DNA of 58,449 bases from an uncultured Bacteroidales bacterium (GCA_945836755.1 CAMAMB010000008.1:1-58449); one strand, 5' to 3'; positions 1 through 9,428 are shown, counted from the stretch's first letter. Notes: generated by a model from the sequence alone, not told the origin. Program-made: numbers and translations.

Positions 1-2
1 AG

Positions 3-86
3 CCGATATATGGTCAGTTGATACAATCACTTGACCGCGAAAAAATAGTTGAAATTATTATTGCTTTGCTGTTTAGCGGACAGTAA
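3..86 (+). CDS. C-terminal tail of an unrecognised protein (cut by window edge)
   Basis: One frame is open from the left edge to a TAA at 84-86 and reads as a plausible protein tail: a charged helix (SLDREKIVEII) followed by a hydrophobic end (ALLFSGQ). The stretch is clearly AT-richer than the genes that follow, which may mean a horizontally acquired gene or a transposase tail. I do not recognise the family. Only 27 codons are visible, so chance cannot be excluded. Confidence 0.3.
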   Translation, partial: PIYGQLIQSLDREKIVEIIIALLFSGQ

Positions 87-167
87 TAATTCCGCACGAG
101 ATTGTACAGCTCTTCGTACCTGGTGACTACGTCAACTCTGCCGCAGTCCGCAGCCTCTCACGCTTCC

Positions 168-737
168 TTAGTTGGCAGAGGCAGCCACATCGTCACGGCC
201 TAAGATTGCCGGCTGCCAGTGGGCCGGCACTTGCAAATGACAGATTTCTGCATTCTCCATGCGCGGCGTCAGCCGGATGGTGGTGGCCGACAACGTAGCC
301 CGAATGGCACGATTGAAGAGCCCGTGACCTATGGCCACTACCTGAGAGCCTGCATACTGCGTGCTGACAAACTGAAGAAACCGGGCCGCGCGGTCGTGCA
401 TGGCCTCCACAGTCTCGACATCGGGCGGAAAGTCCATGCCCCTCACCTCGACTATAGCCTTTCCGGTCAGGCTGCCCCAATCACGCTCGCGCAGCAGCGG
501 GCAGGGCATTAGCGGCAGACGAAGGCTCTCGTTGGCTATGCGAGCCGTCAGCATCGTACGCTCTATATCGCTGACTATCAGCGCAGAGAAACATACGCCA
601 AGAGCGGCCAGGCGCTGGCCCAAGAGAGCTGCCTGCCGACGGCCCTCGGCTGTAAGGTGTCCCGGCATGCGACCCTGCAGGACCCCGGCCAAATTCTCTT
701 CAGTCTCGCCGTGACGACAAAGATATAGGTCTGTCAT
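168..737 (-). CDS. Histidine phosphatase family protein (phosphoglycerate mutase-like)
   Basis: This 189-residue protein has the histidine phosphatase fold signature: RHGE at residues 8-11 with the phospho-accepting His9, an Arg in SDIERT (about residue 60), Glu84 in LLRERDWG, and the second catalytic His138 in AIGHG. Members remove phosphate from sugars, nucleotides or other small molecules; the substrate cannot be read from sequence. The start was set at the ATG at 735-737 because the RHG motif normally lies within the first 10 residues. A longer open frame up to 845 adds a Cys-rich, unconvincing extension. It is a lone minus-strand gene facing away from dapF. The family call is safe; a cobC- or gpmB-like role would be a guess. 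Confidence 0.85.
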   Translation of the reverse strand: MTDLYLCRHGETEENLAGVLQGRMPGHLTAEGRRQAALLGQRLAALGVCFSALIVSDIERTMLTARIANESLRLPLMPCPLLRERDWGSLTGKAIVEVRGMDFPPDVETVEAMHDRAARFLQFVSTQYAGSQVVAIGHGLFNRAIRATLSATTIRLTPRMENAEICHLQVPAHWQPAILGRDDVAASAN

Positions 738-1052
738 AGGGAAAAACAATTGTGGCGGCGAAGTTACCATAAGCCGGACGAACTGACGGCATGCCGGGCA
801 GCCTTTTTGACATTCCCCGCCATCTTGACACCACGCCTCTCCCACTTTTCGCCACTCAGGCCATCGTTCGGCAGAGGCTCACACCTATGACCCTGTAAGG
901 CCCTAAGCCAAAAACTTATCTTCACGATAGAGATATACATATATGCACGACTATTTGACACTTATATTCGGCAAATTGTAGAACAAAGCAATCGAAACAA
1001 TATTTTTTGAAGAATTTTGCTCGCAACGCTATGGGGTATTATATAAATGTAC
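738..1052. other. Intergenic region, no gene seen
   Basis: This gap between the phosphatase and the dapF promoter contains no convincing open frame. Its second half, from about 900, is noticeably AT-rich. No exact minus-strand TAnnTTTG box for the phosphatase gene was found. Confidence 0.5.
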
Positions 1053-1060
1053 TACCTTTG
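1053..1060 (+). promoter_or_regulatory. Bacteroidetes -7 box for dapF operon
   Basis: TACCTTTG matches the TAnnTTTG consensus and lies 110 bases before the dapF start. No well-placed TTG is seen at -33. Transcription would begin near 1067. Confidence 0.6.
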
Positions 1061-1085
1061 CTGCGTGATAAGATAGGGGCGCACA

Positions 1086-1128
1086 TGGCTGAAGCCCTTC
1101 AGACATCGCTTCGCCCCCTCTTCAGCCA
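1086..1128 (+). promoter_or_regulatory. Stem-loop in dapF leader
   Basis: TGGCTGAAG (1086-1094) and CTTCAGCCA (1120-1128) form a perfect 9-bp inverted repeat with a 25-base loop. It lies between the predicted start of transcription and the dapF ATG. The leader is too short for a known lysine riboswitch. Function unknown. Confidence 0.35.
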
Positions 1129-1170
1129 CACCGACAACACACTGACTAACTACCCACATACTACACCACC

Positions 1171-2025
1171 ATGACTCGGCTGCTTGAGTTTACAAAAATG
1201 CACGGGGCAGGCAACGACTACATCTATGTCAACACCTTGAAATACCCCATCGCCCATCCCGAACGTCTCTCCGTCGTATGGAGCGACCGGCACAAGGGCA
1301 TTGGCGGTGACGGGCTGGTATTAATAGGTGCGGCCGACGACGCCGACTTCTCCATGCGCATTTTCAACAACGACGGCTCCGAAGCCAAGATGTGTGGTAA
1401 TGCCTCACGCTGCATAGGCAAGTACCTCTATGAGTACGGCCTGACCGACAAGACGACCATCCGGCTGTCTACCCTCTCGGGCGTGAAGGTACTCCATCTC
1501 GTGGTAGGAACAGACAATCACGTAGAGAGTGTGACGGTCGATATGGGCGTGCCCCGTACCGCCGTTGCTCAGCAGTGTGCCACGCCTGACGGCAGCCTCA
1601 CAGAGGGTGTCGTGGTGGCAACTGACGGGCGTCGCTATACCGGCACCTTTGTCTCAATGGGAAATCCTCACTTCGTTGTCTTTGTCGACGACGCCGAGAG
1701 CTTTCCGGTGAGCGAGGTAGGCCCCACGCTTGAGTTTGCGTCTCTATTTCCCGAGCGCTGCAACATTGAGTTTGCCACGGTGCGCCCGGACGGCAGCATC
1801 CGAATGCGCGTCTGGGAACGTGGCTCGGGCGTCACCATGGCCTGCGGAACAGGAGCCTGTGCCACCGCTGTGGCAGCAGCGCTCACCCACCGCACAGACC
1901 GTAGTTGTCATGTCGACATGGACGGCGGCTCCCTCTCTATCAACTGGCGCGAGCACGACGGACGTGTCATGATGGCCGGTCCGGCCACACGTGTGTTTGA
2001 CGGCGTGATTGACTACGAAGAATGA
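1171..2025 (+). CDS. dapF: Diaminopimelate epimerase
   Basis: It converts LL-diaminopimelate to the meso form, the penultimate step to lysine and a precursor of peptidoglycan cross-links; it is cytosolic. The 284-residue protein has the normal length and both halves of the fold. The two catalytic cysteines are visible: Cys75 in MCGNASRC and Cys225 in ACGTGACA. The N-terminal KMHGAGNDY motif and the GGDGLV loop (residues 45-50) are also typical. It is followed 165 bases later by dapL, the enzyme that makes its substrate, so the two very likely share an operon. The ATG start is set by the conserved N-terminus. Confidence 0.97.
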   Translation: MTRLLEFTKMHGAGNDYIYVNTLKYPIAHPERLSVVWSDRHKGIGGDGLVLIGAADDADFSMRIFNNDGSEAKMCGNASRCIGKYLYEYGLTDKTTIRLSTLSGVKVLHLVVGTDNHVESVTVDMGVPRTAVAQQCATPDGSLTEGVVVATDGRRYTGTFVSMGNPHFVVFVDDAESFPVSEVGPTLEFASLFPERCNIEFATVRPDGSIRMRVWERGSGVTMACGTGACATAVAAALTHRTDRSCHVDMDGGSLSINWREHDGRVMMAGPATRVFDGVIDYEE

Positions 2026-2190
2026 CCTACCAACGAGAGCGGTTCTGCCCCTGGGCTGAGCTGCTCTTACTTTATGACACACCTCTAACCCCTCTCGCCC
2101 CGGCCGCGCACGACCTGCGCATGACTGGCCCTGAGGCCACAGCCCCGAGATGGAGGAGAGACAACCCTACAACCACACATAAAGCTATAC

Positions 2191-3408
2191 ATGATTACAC
2201 TGAACGAGCACTTCCTGCAACTGCAGAAGAACTACCTCTTTGCCGACATCGCCCAAAAGGTGGCGGCCTACAAGGAAGCCCATCCCGAAGCCGACCTCAT
2301 ACGCTTAGGCATAGGCGACGTGACACGCCCCCTTGCTCCCGCCGTCATCAAGGCCCTGCATGAAGCTGTCGACGAGATGGCCTCTGCCGACACCTTCCGC
2401 GGTTACGGCCCCGAGCATGGCTACGAGTTTCTCCGCCAAGCCATTGTGGCAGGCGACTTCGCTCCACGAGGCGTGCAGTTAGACGCCGACGAGATCTTCA
2501 TCAACGATGGAGCAAAGAGCGACACCGGCAACTTCGGCGACATACTCGGCACAGACTGCACCATCTGCGTGACCGACCCCATCTACCCCGTCTATATAGA
2601 CAGCAACGTGATGGGAGGTCGTGCCGGCGAATTTGCAAACGGCGCCTGGAGTCGTGTGACCTACTGCCCCTGCACCGAGCAGAACGACTTTATCCCAGCC
2701 CTGCCTGCTCAGCCCGCCGACATGATTTACCTCTGCTACCCCAACAACCCCACAGGCACCACGCTGTGTCGTGAGGAACTGGAGAAGTGGGTGGCTTACG
2801 CCTTAGAGCATGGCAGCCTCCTGCTCTACGACGCCGCTTACGAGGCATATATAAGCCGCCCGGACGTGCCCCACTCCATCTACGAGATAGAAGGCGCCAA
2901 GCGCTGCGCGGTAGAGTTTCACTCCTTCTCAAAGACCGCCGGCTTTACCGGCCTGCGCTGCGGCTACACCGTAGTGCCCAAGCAGCTCACCGTCAGAGCC
3001 AAGAGCGGCGAAGAGGTGCAGCTGAACCAACTCTGGAACCGCCGCCAGTGCACCAAGTTCAACGGCACCGCCTACATCGTGCAGCGCGCCGCTGCCGCCA
3101 TCTACACCCCCGAGGGCCGCACACAGGTCAAGGAGACCATCGACTACTACATGACCAACGCCTCCCTCATGCGCGAGAAACTCACGCAGATGGGTCTGAA
3201 GGTCTACGGCGGCATAGATGCCCCCTACATATGGTTCAAAGCACCCGACGACATGGGCAGCTGGGACTACTTCGAGCACCTGCTCCACGACTTCCACATC
3301 GTCAGCACCCCCGGCGTAGGCTTCGGCCCTGCCGGCGAGGGCTACATCCGACTCACCGCCTTCGGCACACGCGAGAACACCCTCGCAGCCTTGGAGCGTC
3401 TCAAGTAG
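2191..3408 (+). CDS. dapL: LL-diaminopimelate aminotransferase
   Basis: This PLP enzyme makes LL-diaminopimelate directly from tetrahydrodipicolinate with glutamate as amino donor, by-passing the succinylase or acetylase branch. The 405-residue protein shows the class I/II aminotransferase layout: RLGIGDVT near residues 38-45, PNNPTGT at 184-190, and the PLP-binding Lys248 in SFSKTAGFTGLRCGY. The family length is about 410. It sits between dapF and glnN: the neighbours consume its product and supply nitrogen for its donor glutamate. A dapF-dapL-glnN order is familiar to me from other Bacteroidales (from memory, not checked). Confidence 0.97.
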   Translation: MITLNEHFLQLQKNYLFADIAQKVAAYKEAHPEADLIRLGIGDVTRPLAPAVIKALHEAVDEMASADTFRGYGPEHGYEFLRQAIVAGDFAPRGVQLDADEIFINDGAKSDTGNFGDILGTDCTICVTDPIYPVYIDSNVMGGRAGEFANGAWSRVTYCPCTEQNDFIPALPAQPADMIYLCYPNNPTGTTLCREELEKWVAYALEHGSLLLYDAAYEAYISRPDVPHSIYEIEGAKRCAVEFHSFSKTAGFTGLRCGYTVVPKQLTVRAKSGEEVQLNQLWNRRQCTKFNGTAYIVQRAAAAIYTPEGRTQVKETIDYYMTNASLMREKLTQMGLKVYGGIDAPYIWFKAPDDMGSWDYFEHLLHDFHIVSTPGVGFGPAGEGYIRLTAFGTRENTLAALERLK

Positions 3409-3479
3409 CCCCGTCCACCATACACACGACACACACCACACAAAAACTAATCACACAACCAACCATTTACACACAGAGT

Positions 3480-5672
3480 ATGAGCAATCTGCGTTTCAAA
3501 GTAGTAGAAGAGGCGTTCATGAAGCGCCCGGTAGAAGTAGCCACTCCCAAGGAGCGTCCCTCCGAGTACTTCGGCAAGTACGTGTTCAATCAGGAGAAGA
3601 TGTTTAAGTATCTCCCGCTGAAGACCTACCTGCAACTGCGCGAAGTCATCGAGAAGGGCACTCCCCTGCCCCTGAGTGTGGCCAACGACGTAGCCCAGGG
3701 CATGAAGAAGTGGGCCATGGAGATGGGCGTGACCCACTGCACCCACTGGTTCCAGCCCCTGACCGAAGGCACAGCCGAGAAGCACGACGCCTTTGTGGAG
3801 CACGACTTCAAGGGCGGCATGGTCGAAGAGTTCTCCGGCAAGGAACTTGTGCAGCAAGAGCCCGACGCCTCGTCCTTCCCCAACGGCGGCATACGCTCCA
3901 CCTTCGAGGCCCGCGGCTACTCAGCCTGGGACCCCGCCTCGCCCGTCTTCATCATTGGCGACACACTGATGATACCTACCATCTTCGTCAGCTATACCGG
4001 CGAGGCGCTCGACTACAAAGCGCCTCTCAAGAAGGCCCTCGCTGCCGTCGACAAGGCTGCCACCTCCGTTTGCCAGCTGTTTGACACCAACGTCACCCAC
4101 GTCAGCGCCAACCTGGGCTGGGAACAGGAGTACTTCCTCGTAGACGAAGGTCTCTACGCCGCACGCCCCGACCTGCTGCTCACAGGACGCACCCTCATGG
4201 GCCACGACTCCGCCAAGAACCAGCAGATGGAGGACCACTACTTCGGCGCCATACCCGAACGTGTGGCCGACTTCATGCGCGACCTCGAGATACAGGCCCT
4301 CGAACTTGGCATACCCTGCAAGACACGCCACAACGAGGTAGCCCCCAATCAGTTTGAGCTCGCTCCCATCTTCGAGGAGTGTAACCTCGCCGTAGACCAC
4401 AACATGCTCATCATGTCGCTCATGCGCAATATAGCCCGCAAGCACGGCTTCCGCTGCCTCCTCCACGAGAAGCCCTTCGCCGGCATCAACGGCTCAGGCA
4501 AGCACAACAACTGGAGCCTCACCACCAACACTGGCGCCCTGCTGCATGCCCCGGGCAAGACCGCTGAAGACAATCTTCGCTTCCTGGTCTTTGTGGTCGA
4601 GACACTCATGGGTGTCTACAAGCACAACGGCCTGCTCAAAGCCTCTATCATGAGCGCCACCAATGCCCACCGCCTCGGAGCCAACGAAGCCCCCCCTGCC
4701 ATCATCTCCAGCTTCCTCGGCAAGCAGGTGAGCGAATTCCTCGAAAAGGTGGAGAACTCTACCTCCGACGAGCTCTTCACCATGGAAGGCAAACACGGTG
4801 TGCTGCTTGACATCCCCCAGATACCGGAACTCATGGTCGACAACACCGACCGCAACCGCACCTCCCCCTTCGCCTTCACCGGCAACCGCTTCGAGTTCCG
4901 CGCCGTAGGATCCATTGCCAACTGTGCCAGCGCCATGATAGCCCTCAACGCCGCCGTGGCTGAGGCCCTCACCGACTTCAAGAGCCGAGTGGACGAACGC
5001 ATGGCCAACGGACAAGCCAAGATAAGCGCCATCCTCGACGTCGTGCGTGAAGACATCAAGACCTGCAAGCCCATCCACTTCGACGGCAACGGTTACAGCG
5101 ACGAGTGGAAGCAGGAAGCCGCCAGACGCGGCCTTGACTGCGAAACCTCATGCCCCCTCATCTTCGACAGATACCTGGACGACACCACCGTACAGATGTT
5201 CGAAAAGATGAACGTCATGAACCGCCACGAGCTGGAGGCCCGCAACGAAATCAAGTGGGAGACCTATCAGAAGAAGATACAGATTGAAGCCCGCGTGCTC
5301 GGCGACCTCTGTATGAACCATATCATACCTGTGGCCACCAAGTATCAGAGTGAGCTCGTGGACAATGTCCACAAGATACAGCTCGCCTTCTCTGACCCTG
5401 AGAAGGTGAAGGAACTCACCGCCTACAACATCGACCTCATCGAGAAGATTAACAAACACACCTCCTTCATTGCCGAGAACGTCGAAGCCATGGTAGAGAA
5501 GCGCAAGGTGGTCAACAAGATTGAGGACCTCCGCGAGCTGGCCATTGCCTACCACGACGAAATAGCTCCCTACTTCGACGAGATACGTTACCACATCGAC
5601 AAACTCGAGCTCATCGTTGAAGACGAGATGTGGACACTCCCCAAGTACCGTGAGCTGCTCTTCATCCGCTAA
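3480..5672 (+). CDS. glnN: Glutamine synthetase type III
   Basis: It condenses ammonia and glutamate to glutamine using ATP. The 730-residue length is diagnostic of the type III family (about 700-730) as opposed to type I (about 450). Visible signatures include NEVAPNQFELAPIFEE starting near residue 285, the GINGSGKHNNWS segment at about 335-346, and a C-terminal helical region rich in Glu and Lys specific to type III. The start at 3480 (MSNLRFKVVEEAF) gives the usual family N-terminus; the frame is open further upstream but overlaps dapL. The 71-base gap after dapL and the absence of a clear promoter there suggest co-transcription. A strong hairpin ends the unit. Confidence 0.97.
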   Translation: MSNLRFKVVEEAFMKRPVEVATPKERPSEYFGKYVFNQEKMFKYLPLKTYLQLREVIEKGTPLPLSVANDVAQGMKKWAMEMGVTHCTHWFQPLTEGTAEKHDAFVEHDFKGGMVEEFSGKELVQQEPDASSFPNGGIRSTFEARGYSAWDPASPVFIIGDTLMIPTIFVSYTGEALDYKAPLKKALAAVDKAATSVCQLFDTNVTHVSANLGWEQEYFLVDEGLYAARPDLLLTGRTLMGHDSAKNQQMEDHYFGAIPERVADFMRDLEIQALELGIPCKTRHNEVAPNQFELAPIFEECNLAVDHNMLIMSLMRNIARKHGFRCLLHEKPFAGINGSGKHNNWSLTTNTGALLHAPGKTAEDNLRFLVFVVETLMGVYKHNGLLKASIMSATNAHRLGANEAPPAIISSFLGKQVSEFLEKVENSTSDELFTMEGKHGVLLDIPQIPELMVDNTDRNRTSPFAFTGNRFEFRAVGSIANCASAMIALNAAVAEALTDFKSRVDERMANGQAKISAILDVVREDIKTCKPIHFDGNGYSDEWKQEAARRGLDCETSCPLIFDRYLDDTTVQMFEKMNVMNRHELEARNEIKWETYQKKIQIEARVLGDLCMNHIIPVATKYQSELVDNVHKIQLAFSDPEKVKELTAYNIDLIEKINKHTSFIAENVEAMVEKRKVVNKIEDLRELAIAYHDEIAPYFDEIRYHIDKLELIVEDEMWTLPKYRELLFIR

Positions 5673-5702
5673 GCGACCCCTCCCCACTCCACACAGATAG
5701 TA

Positions 5703-5746
5703 TTCACGCCAATGCCGAGGCTATAAACCCTTCGCATTGGCGTGAA
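5703..5746. terminator. Hairpin between convergent glnN and histidine kinase
   Basis: TTCACGCCAATGC (5703-5715) and GCATTGGCGTGAA (5734-5746) are a perfect 13-bp inverted repeat with an 18-base loop. The genes on both sides point at it, so it may serve both strands. There is no long T run. Confidence 0.7.
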
Positions 5747-5807
5747 GTGTGTATGGAGGGTGGCTATCAGTGTCGGCTATCAAGTCACTGAGCACAGCTA
5801 CCCGCCA

Positions 5808-6656
5808 TCACCTCTCGGGGGAGATAACAAAGGTGGTGGTGTAGCCCTGCAGCGGGGTGTCTTTGAGCGTCAGCATCATGTGTTGCATCAGGAGAATTTG
5901 GCGGGAGAGCGAGAGACCGATGCCCGTACCCGACGACTTGGTGGTAAAGAATGGGATGAAGATTTCACGCGCCACATCGGCGGGGATAGCGTGACCATCG
6001 TTGCTGACGAAGAGGCTGCCGTCCCACTTTAGCCCGATGGTCACAGTCTCTGCCTCGACGGCATTCTTGACGAGGTTGATAAGCACCTGACGCAGCAGCT
6101 GCTCGTCGGCTCTGACAACCAAGCCGGCCGGAATGTCTACACGCCATGTCAGTTGTGGGTACATGGCCGCTACACTTTGACAGAGCGCTGACAGACGTAC
6201 CTCACCCATAACGGGAGGCTGTAGCTGTGTAAGCTTCCTATAACTACCCACAAACGACGCCAGGCCGAGACAGGTGTCGTGGATGGCCTGAATGCCTTCT
6301 GCGTAGGGCAGCCCTTTCATCTCTTCATTTTGCAGGTATGCCTGACTGATGGAGAGGATGGGCGTCGTGGCGTTCATGATTTCGTGTGTCAATACCCGTG
6401 TGAGGCGCTGCCAAGCCTCTACCTCGTTGCGCGCCACAAGTTGCTGAATATCTTCTCCCATGTCGTTGAGAGCTTCCTGCAAGGCCCTTTCGCCGAAGAG
6501 CAGGCCGTGAGGGGAGAGACGGAAAGAGAAGTCATGGTGTCTGACAGCGTCGCGCATCAACTGCGCCCTCTCTCTCAACACACACTGATGGCGGTAGATG
6601 ACACAGCCGGCCAGCAGGATGAAGCCCCCCGCGACAATGAGTAAGATGGTAAGCAT
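5808..6656 (-). CDS. Sensor histidine kinase, short membrane-anchored
   Basis: The 282-residue protein has one N-terminal membrane segment (about residues 2-21), a dimerisation domain with the phospho-accepting His91 in LTHEIMNATTPI, and a HATPase domain with an N box (LINLVKNAVEA) and a G box (SGTGIGLSLS). There is no room for a large periplasmic sensor, so the signal is probably sensed in the membrane or through a partner. It starts 4 bases after the regulator gene ends, so the two form one minus-strand unit with the regulator first. It lies divergent from a thioredoxin-ABC exporter operon. Bacteroidetes exporters are often next to such kinases, so envelope stress or an exported peptide is a plausible but unproven signal. 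Confidence 0.92.
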   Translation of the reverse strand: MLTILLIVAGGFILLAGCVIYRHQCVLRERAQLMRDAVRHHDFSFRLSPHGLLFGERALQEALNDMGEDIQQLVARNEVEAWQRLTRVLTHEIMNATTPILSISQAYLQNEEMKGLPYAEGIQAIHDTCLGLASFVGSYRKLTQLQPPVMGEVRLSALCQSVAAMYPQLTWRVDIPAGLVVRADEQLLRQVLINLVKNAVEAETVTIGLKWDGSLFVSNDGHAIPADVAREIFIPFFTTKSSGTGIGLSLSRQILLMQHMMLTLKDTPLQGYTTTFVISPER

Positions 6657-6660
6657 AGAC

Positions 6661-7188
6661 CTAAAAATCTTGATATTTCTTGTAGAGAGTCTGACGCGTG
6701 ATGCCCAACAGCTCAGCTGCCCGGCTCATATTGCCCTTGCAGTGATCGACGACCTTCTGCACATGCTGTTTCTCCATCACCTCGAGCGAGGCAACGGCGT
6801 GTTGGTGGTCAATGACATCCTTCAAGACTTGCACCAGTTCGTCGTTGTCCCAGGGCTTCGTCACGAAGTCTGCCGCCCCGTTTTTCAGCCCGCGCACTGC
6901 AAGTTTCACATCGGCGTAGGCTGTCATCAGCACCACGGGGATGGCGGGATGCTTGCGATGGATGGCGGAGAGCCAAGCCATGCCCTCCTGCCCACAATTC
7001 GTGCCGTGCGAGAAGTTCATGTCGAGAAGTATGACATCCACCTGCTCTTGCTGAAGCGTGGTGAGGAGCGCCTCGGGGCGGGTGAGCTTGAGGATGCGTT
7101 CAAAGTGAGGTTTCAGACATATCTTAGCCGCCGTGAGGATGGCGGGGTTGTCGTCGACCACGAGAATAGTGGCGTGTAGCTGGTTCAT
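6661..7188 (-). CDS. Response regulator, receiver plus Fis-type HTH (RegA/PrrA-like layout)
   Basis: The 175-residue protein has a receiver domain (residues 6-125: acidic pair at 12-13, phospho-acceptor Asp56 in LLDMNFS, Thr89, Lys111) followed directly by a Fis-type helix-turn-helix (about 138-174, with GNMSRAAELLGITRQTLYKK). The AAA+ domain of NtrC-type regulators is absent, so it cannot activate sigma-54; the layout is that of RegA/PrrA/ActR. The ATG at 7186-7188 was chosen because the receiver begins right after it; the frame is open to 7260. It is co-transcribed with the kinase at 5808-6656. The palindrome at 7263-7279, just upstream and shared with the divergent operon, is a natural binding-site candidate. 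Confidence 0.93.
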   Translation of the reverse strand: MNQLHATILVVDDNPAILTAAKICLKPHFERILKLTRPEALLTTLQQEQVDVILLDMNFSHGTNCGQEGMAWLSAIHRKHPAIPVVLMTAYADVKLAVRGLKNGAADFVTKPWDNDELVQVLKDVIDHQHAVASLEVMEKQHVQKVVDHCKGNMSRAAELLGITRQTLYKKYQDF

Positions 7189-7262
7189 GCCGCGAAAATA
7201 GTACATTTCTCCATGTTCCCCATAGATGGGAGGTGGCGTTTCAAGCAGTCCTCCCCGCAAAG

Positions 7263-7279
7263 TGTATGATTATCATACA
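7263..7279. promoter_or_regulatory. 17-bp perfect palindrome, candidate regulator site
   Basis: TGTATGAT-T-ATCATACA has two perfect 8-bp arms around one central base. It lies in the 206-bp space between the response regulator start (7188) and the divergent secreted protein (7395), about 70 bases before the expected plus-strand transcription start. That is a common distance for an upstream activator site, and Fis-type HTH proteins bind as dimers to such dyads. Confidence 0.55.
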
Positions 7280-7304
7280 ATCTGCCCATTGACTTCGTTC
7301 CGGC

Positions 7305-7337
7305 TTGCCGTTATTCAGCCGCAACGCCTTACATTTG
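7305..7337 (+). promoter_or_regulatory. Promoter of thioredoxin-like/ABC exporter operon
   Basis: The -7 box TACATTTG is at 7330-7337 and a TTG is at 7305-7307, 25 bases upstream, which is close to the ideal Bacteroidetes spacing. Transcription would start near 7343, about 50 bases before the ATG at 7395. Confidence 0.65.
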
Positions 7338-7394
7338 CAGCAGTCTCTTGACCGTCTGACCTTCGCACACCATATACATAATATACTTATCCTC

Positions 7395-9428
7395 ATGAAG
7401 CAACTCATTCTGATATTCCTCTGTGGCCTTCTTGCATGGCCTGCCTGTGCGCAGCGCAAGGTGAAAAGTCCCGCGGCGTTGGGCTGCATGAACGTGACGA
7501 ACGGCTCGCTCAGCGCCCGCGAGGTAGTGTTTGCCGACACAGCCACCACCGTACACTTCACACTCGACTATCCCGCCGGCCGGGACTTCCGTCTCAGCAG
7601 CGCCTGCTACCTCGCCGACGAAAGCGGGCGGCGCTATGCCCTGCGCTCCGCCGAAGGACTGACGCCGAACGTATGGACAGTCTCGCCCACCGACCGCACC
7701 ACTCATTTCACGCTCCACTTCGAGCCTCTGCCCAAGCGCACACGCTGGTTCGACTTCATCGAATACGACGGGCAGGGCGCCTTCATGCTCTTGGGCATAC
7801 ACGACAAGAAGCAGAAACTGCCCATGAAGACGATGGAGCAACTCGTCAAGGACTATGCCACTACCGCACCGGCGGACTGGTTTCGCACCGATAGCGTGAC
7901 CCTTCGCGGACGCATTGAGGGCTACACAGCCGAGGCTGGGCTTCCCTGCCAACTCGAGCTGTCGTACGATGGCTTGTTCAACAAGGATGACCTGATCATG
8001 GTGGCCGACATTCATCCCGACGGCACGTTTGAGCGGCGATGGGAGGTAGACCACCCCAGGCAGCAATCGCTGCGTTGGGACAAGGAGCTGCCGGGCATGA
8101 GTTACCTCGAAGTGTTCGTCAGCCCCGGCGACACCATCGACGTGACCCTGCGCAAGGGCAACGACGGCCTGTATCACTGCGACTATCACAGCGGCAGCAG
8201 CCGGGCGGTAGAGCGATGGCTGAAGTCGGGCTTGGATTTCAGTGGACTCGTTTCGCGATTGTTTCACTGCGAAGGGACACCGCAGGAGGTCGAAGCCTTG
8301 GCAGATGAGGTGTGGCAGCTCATGGCCTACCATCTGCAGACGGTGGCCGCGCGCCATGGTTTCACGCCTACGGAAATGCAGCTGGCACTGGCCGATGCAC
8401 AGGCGCAGTATGCCACCGGCGTCATGGACTACGCCCTGCAGAAAGTGTTCAGTCTCAAAATGGACACTGCCGCCGACAGCGCCGTGTTTGCCACGCTCCG
8501 CGACACGGCGTTCTATAGCCGGCTGCTGAGCCGCGTCGATTTCGACAATCCGCTGCTCATGGCCAGCAGCTACTATGCCATTCTGCTCAACCGCCTGCAA
8601 TTTGCCTGGCCTGTGCAAGGCCGATGGAACGTCGTGGAAGTCACCGACGAAGATGACCCGTGGACCGATACCCCCGAAAGCATCTTGAAGGAGATGGAGA
8701 ACCACTACGCCTTGTGGCGCGGCATGATGGGCTGCACAAAGAATAGCCTCATGGCGCAGATGTGCAACTACCGGGAGATGTTGGGCGAGTACACTCTCTG
8801 GCGCCGCAATGAAGTCAATAAGGACAGCGTGTTGGCAAACCGCGCTCTGAGCGAAGAGGAACGCACCCGGCGCGCCGCTGCCGTGCCCTGCCTGAGCAAT
8901 GTGTTCCCCCGCTATGTGGCGTCGTTCTCCCACGAGGCCCTGCGCCGCCACGCCGCACAGTATCACGCACGGCGCCAAGCGCAAGCAGCCCTCACCTCGC
9001 CGCTGCCCGAGGGCCGGCCTGCCGAACTCATCCGCTCGTTGCTGGCGCGCTACCCCGGCCGCTTCTTGGTCATTGACTTCTGGGGCATGGGGTGCGGTCC
9101 CTGCCGCCACGCCATTCAGGTCAGCAAGGAACGGCGGGCGGAGATAGCGAAGCGCAACGACGTGAAGCTCATCTATATCGCCAGCGAAGAAACGGCGGAG
9201 GGCAGCGAGGCATACCACGACTACGTGAAGAAATGGCTCGACGGCGAGGAGACGATTTGCGTCACCTACAACGAGTTCAGCCGCCTGCAAGAATACTTCC
9301 GCTTCAACGGCATCCCACATTGCGAAACCATCACGCCCGACGGTCGCCTTGTCGGCGAGGAGTATCGCATCAACGGCCTCTACAACCTCGAGAATGACCT
9401 ACGGTGCCTGCTGAAGGCCCTGCGTTAA
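7395..9428 (+). CDS. Secreted protein with C-terminal thioredoxin-like (TlpA-type) domain
   Basis: The 677-residue protein begins with a signal peptide (MKQLILIFLCGLLAWPACAQ) and ends in a thioredoxin fold with a CGPC active site (Cys567-Cys570, in WGMGCGPC) and a cis-Pro candidate in FNGIPHCETI. The long middle part is a mixed-charge periplasmic region that I do not recognise. Proteins of this layout are numerous in Bacteroidetes and act as periplasmic thiol-disulfide reductases with unknown clients. The start was moved from 7305 to 7395 because only that ATG gives a signal peptide and it lies downstream of the promoter. The exporter permease begins 33 bases after its stop, so the three genes to 12589 are one operon. 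Confidence 0.85.
   Translation: MKQLILIFLCGLLAWPACAQRKVKSPAALGCMNVTNGSLSAREVVFADTATTVHFTLDYPAGRDFRLSSACYLADESGRRYALRSAEGLTPNVWTVSPTDRTTHFTLHFEPLPKRTRWFDFIEYDGQGAFMLLGIHDKKQKLPMKTMEQLVKDYATTAPADWFRTDSVTLRGRIEGYTAEAGLPCQLELSYDGLFNKDDLIMVADIHPDGTFERRWEVDHPRQQSLRWDKELPGMSYLEVFVSPGDTIDVTLRKGNDGLYHCDYHSGSSRAVERWLKSGLDFSGLVSRLFHCEGTPQEVEALADEVWQLMAYHLQTVAARHGFTPTEMQLALADAQAQYATGVMDYALQKVFSLKMDTAADSAVFATLRDTAFYSRLLSRVDFDNPLLMASSYYAILLNRLQFAWPVQGRWNVVEVTDEDDPWTDTPESILKEMENHYALWRGMMGCTKNSLMAQMCNYREMLGEYTLWRRNEVNKDSVLANRALSEEERTRRAAAVPCLSNVFPRYVASFSHEALRRHAAQYHARRQAQAALTSPLPEGRPAELIRSLLARYPGRFLVIDFWGMGCGPCRHAIQVSKERRAEIAKRNDVKLIYIASEETAEGSEAYHDYVKKWLDGEETICVTYNEFSRLQEYFRFNGIPHCETITPDGRLVGEEYRINGLYNLENDLRCLLKALR

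Noticed and set aside
2787-3479. N-terminal extension of glutamine synthetase overlapping dapL
   Set aside because: The frame is open but encodes a low-complexity Arg/His-rich sequence antagonistic to the dapL frame; type III enzymes start at the residue placed at 3480.
6661-7188. NtrC-type sigma-54 activator
   Set aside because: The protein is 175 residues, with a receiver joined directly to a Fis-type HTH; the AAA+ domain and GAFTGA motif are absent.
7329-9320. A 663-codon open frame on the minus strand
   Set aside because: It is fully antisense to the secreted thioredoxin-like gene, has no recognisable motif, and arises from the strong third-position GC bias of the true gene.
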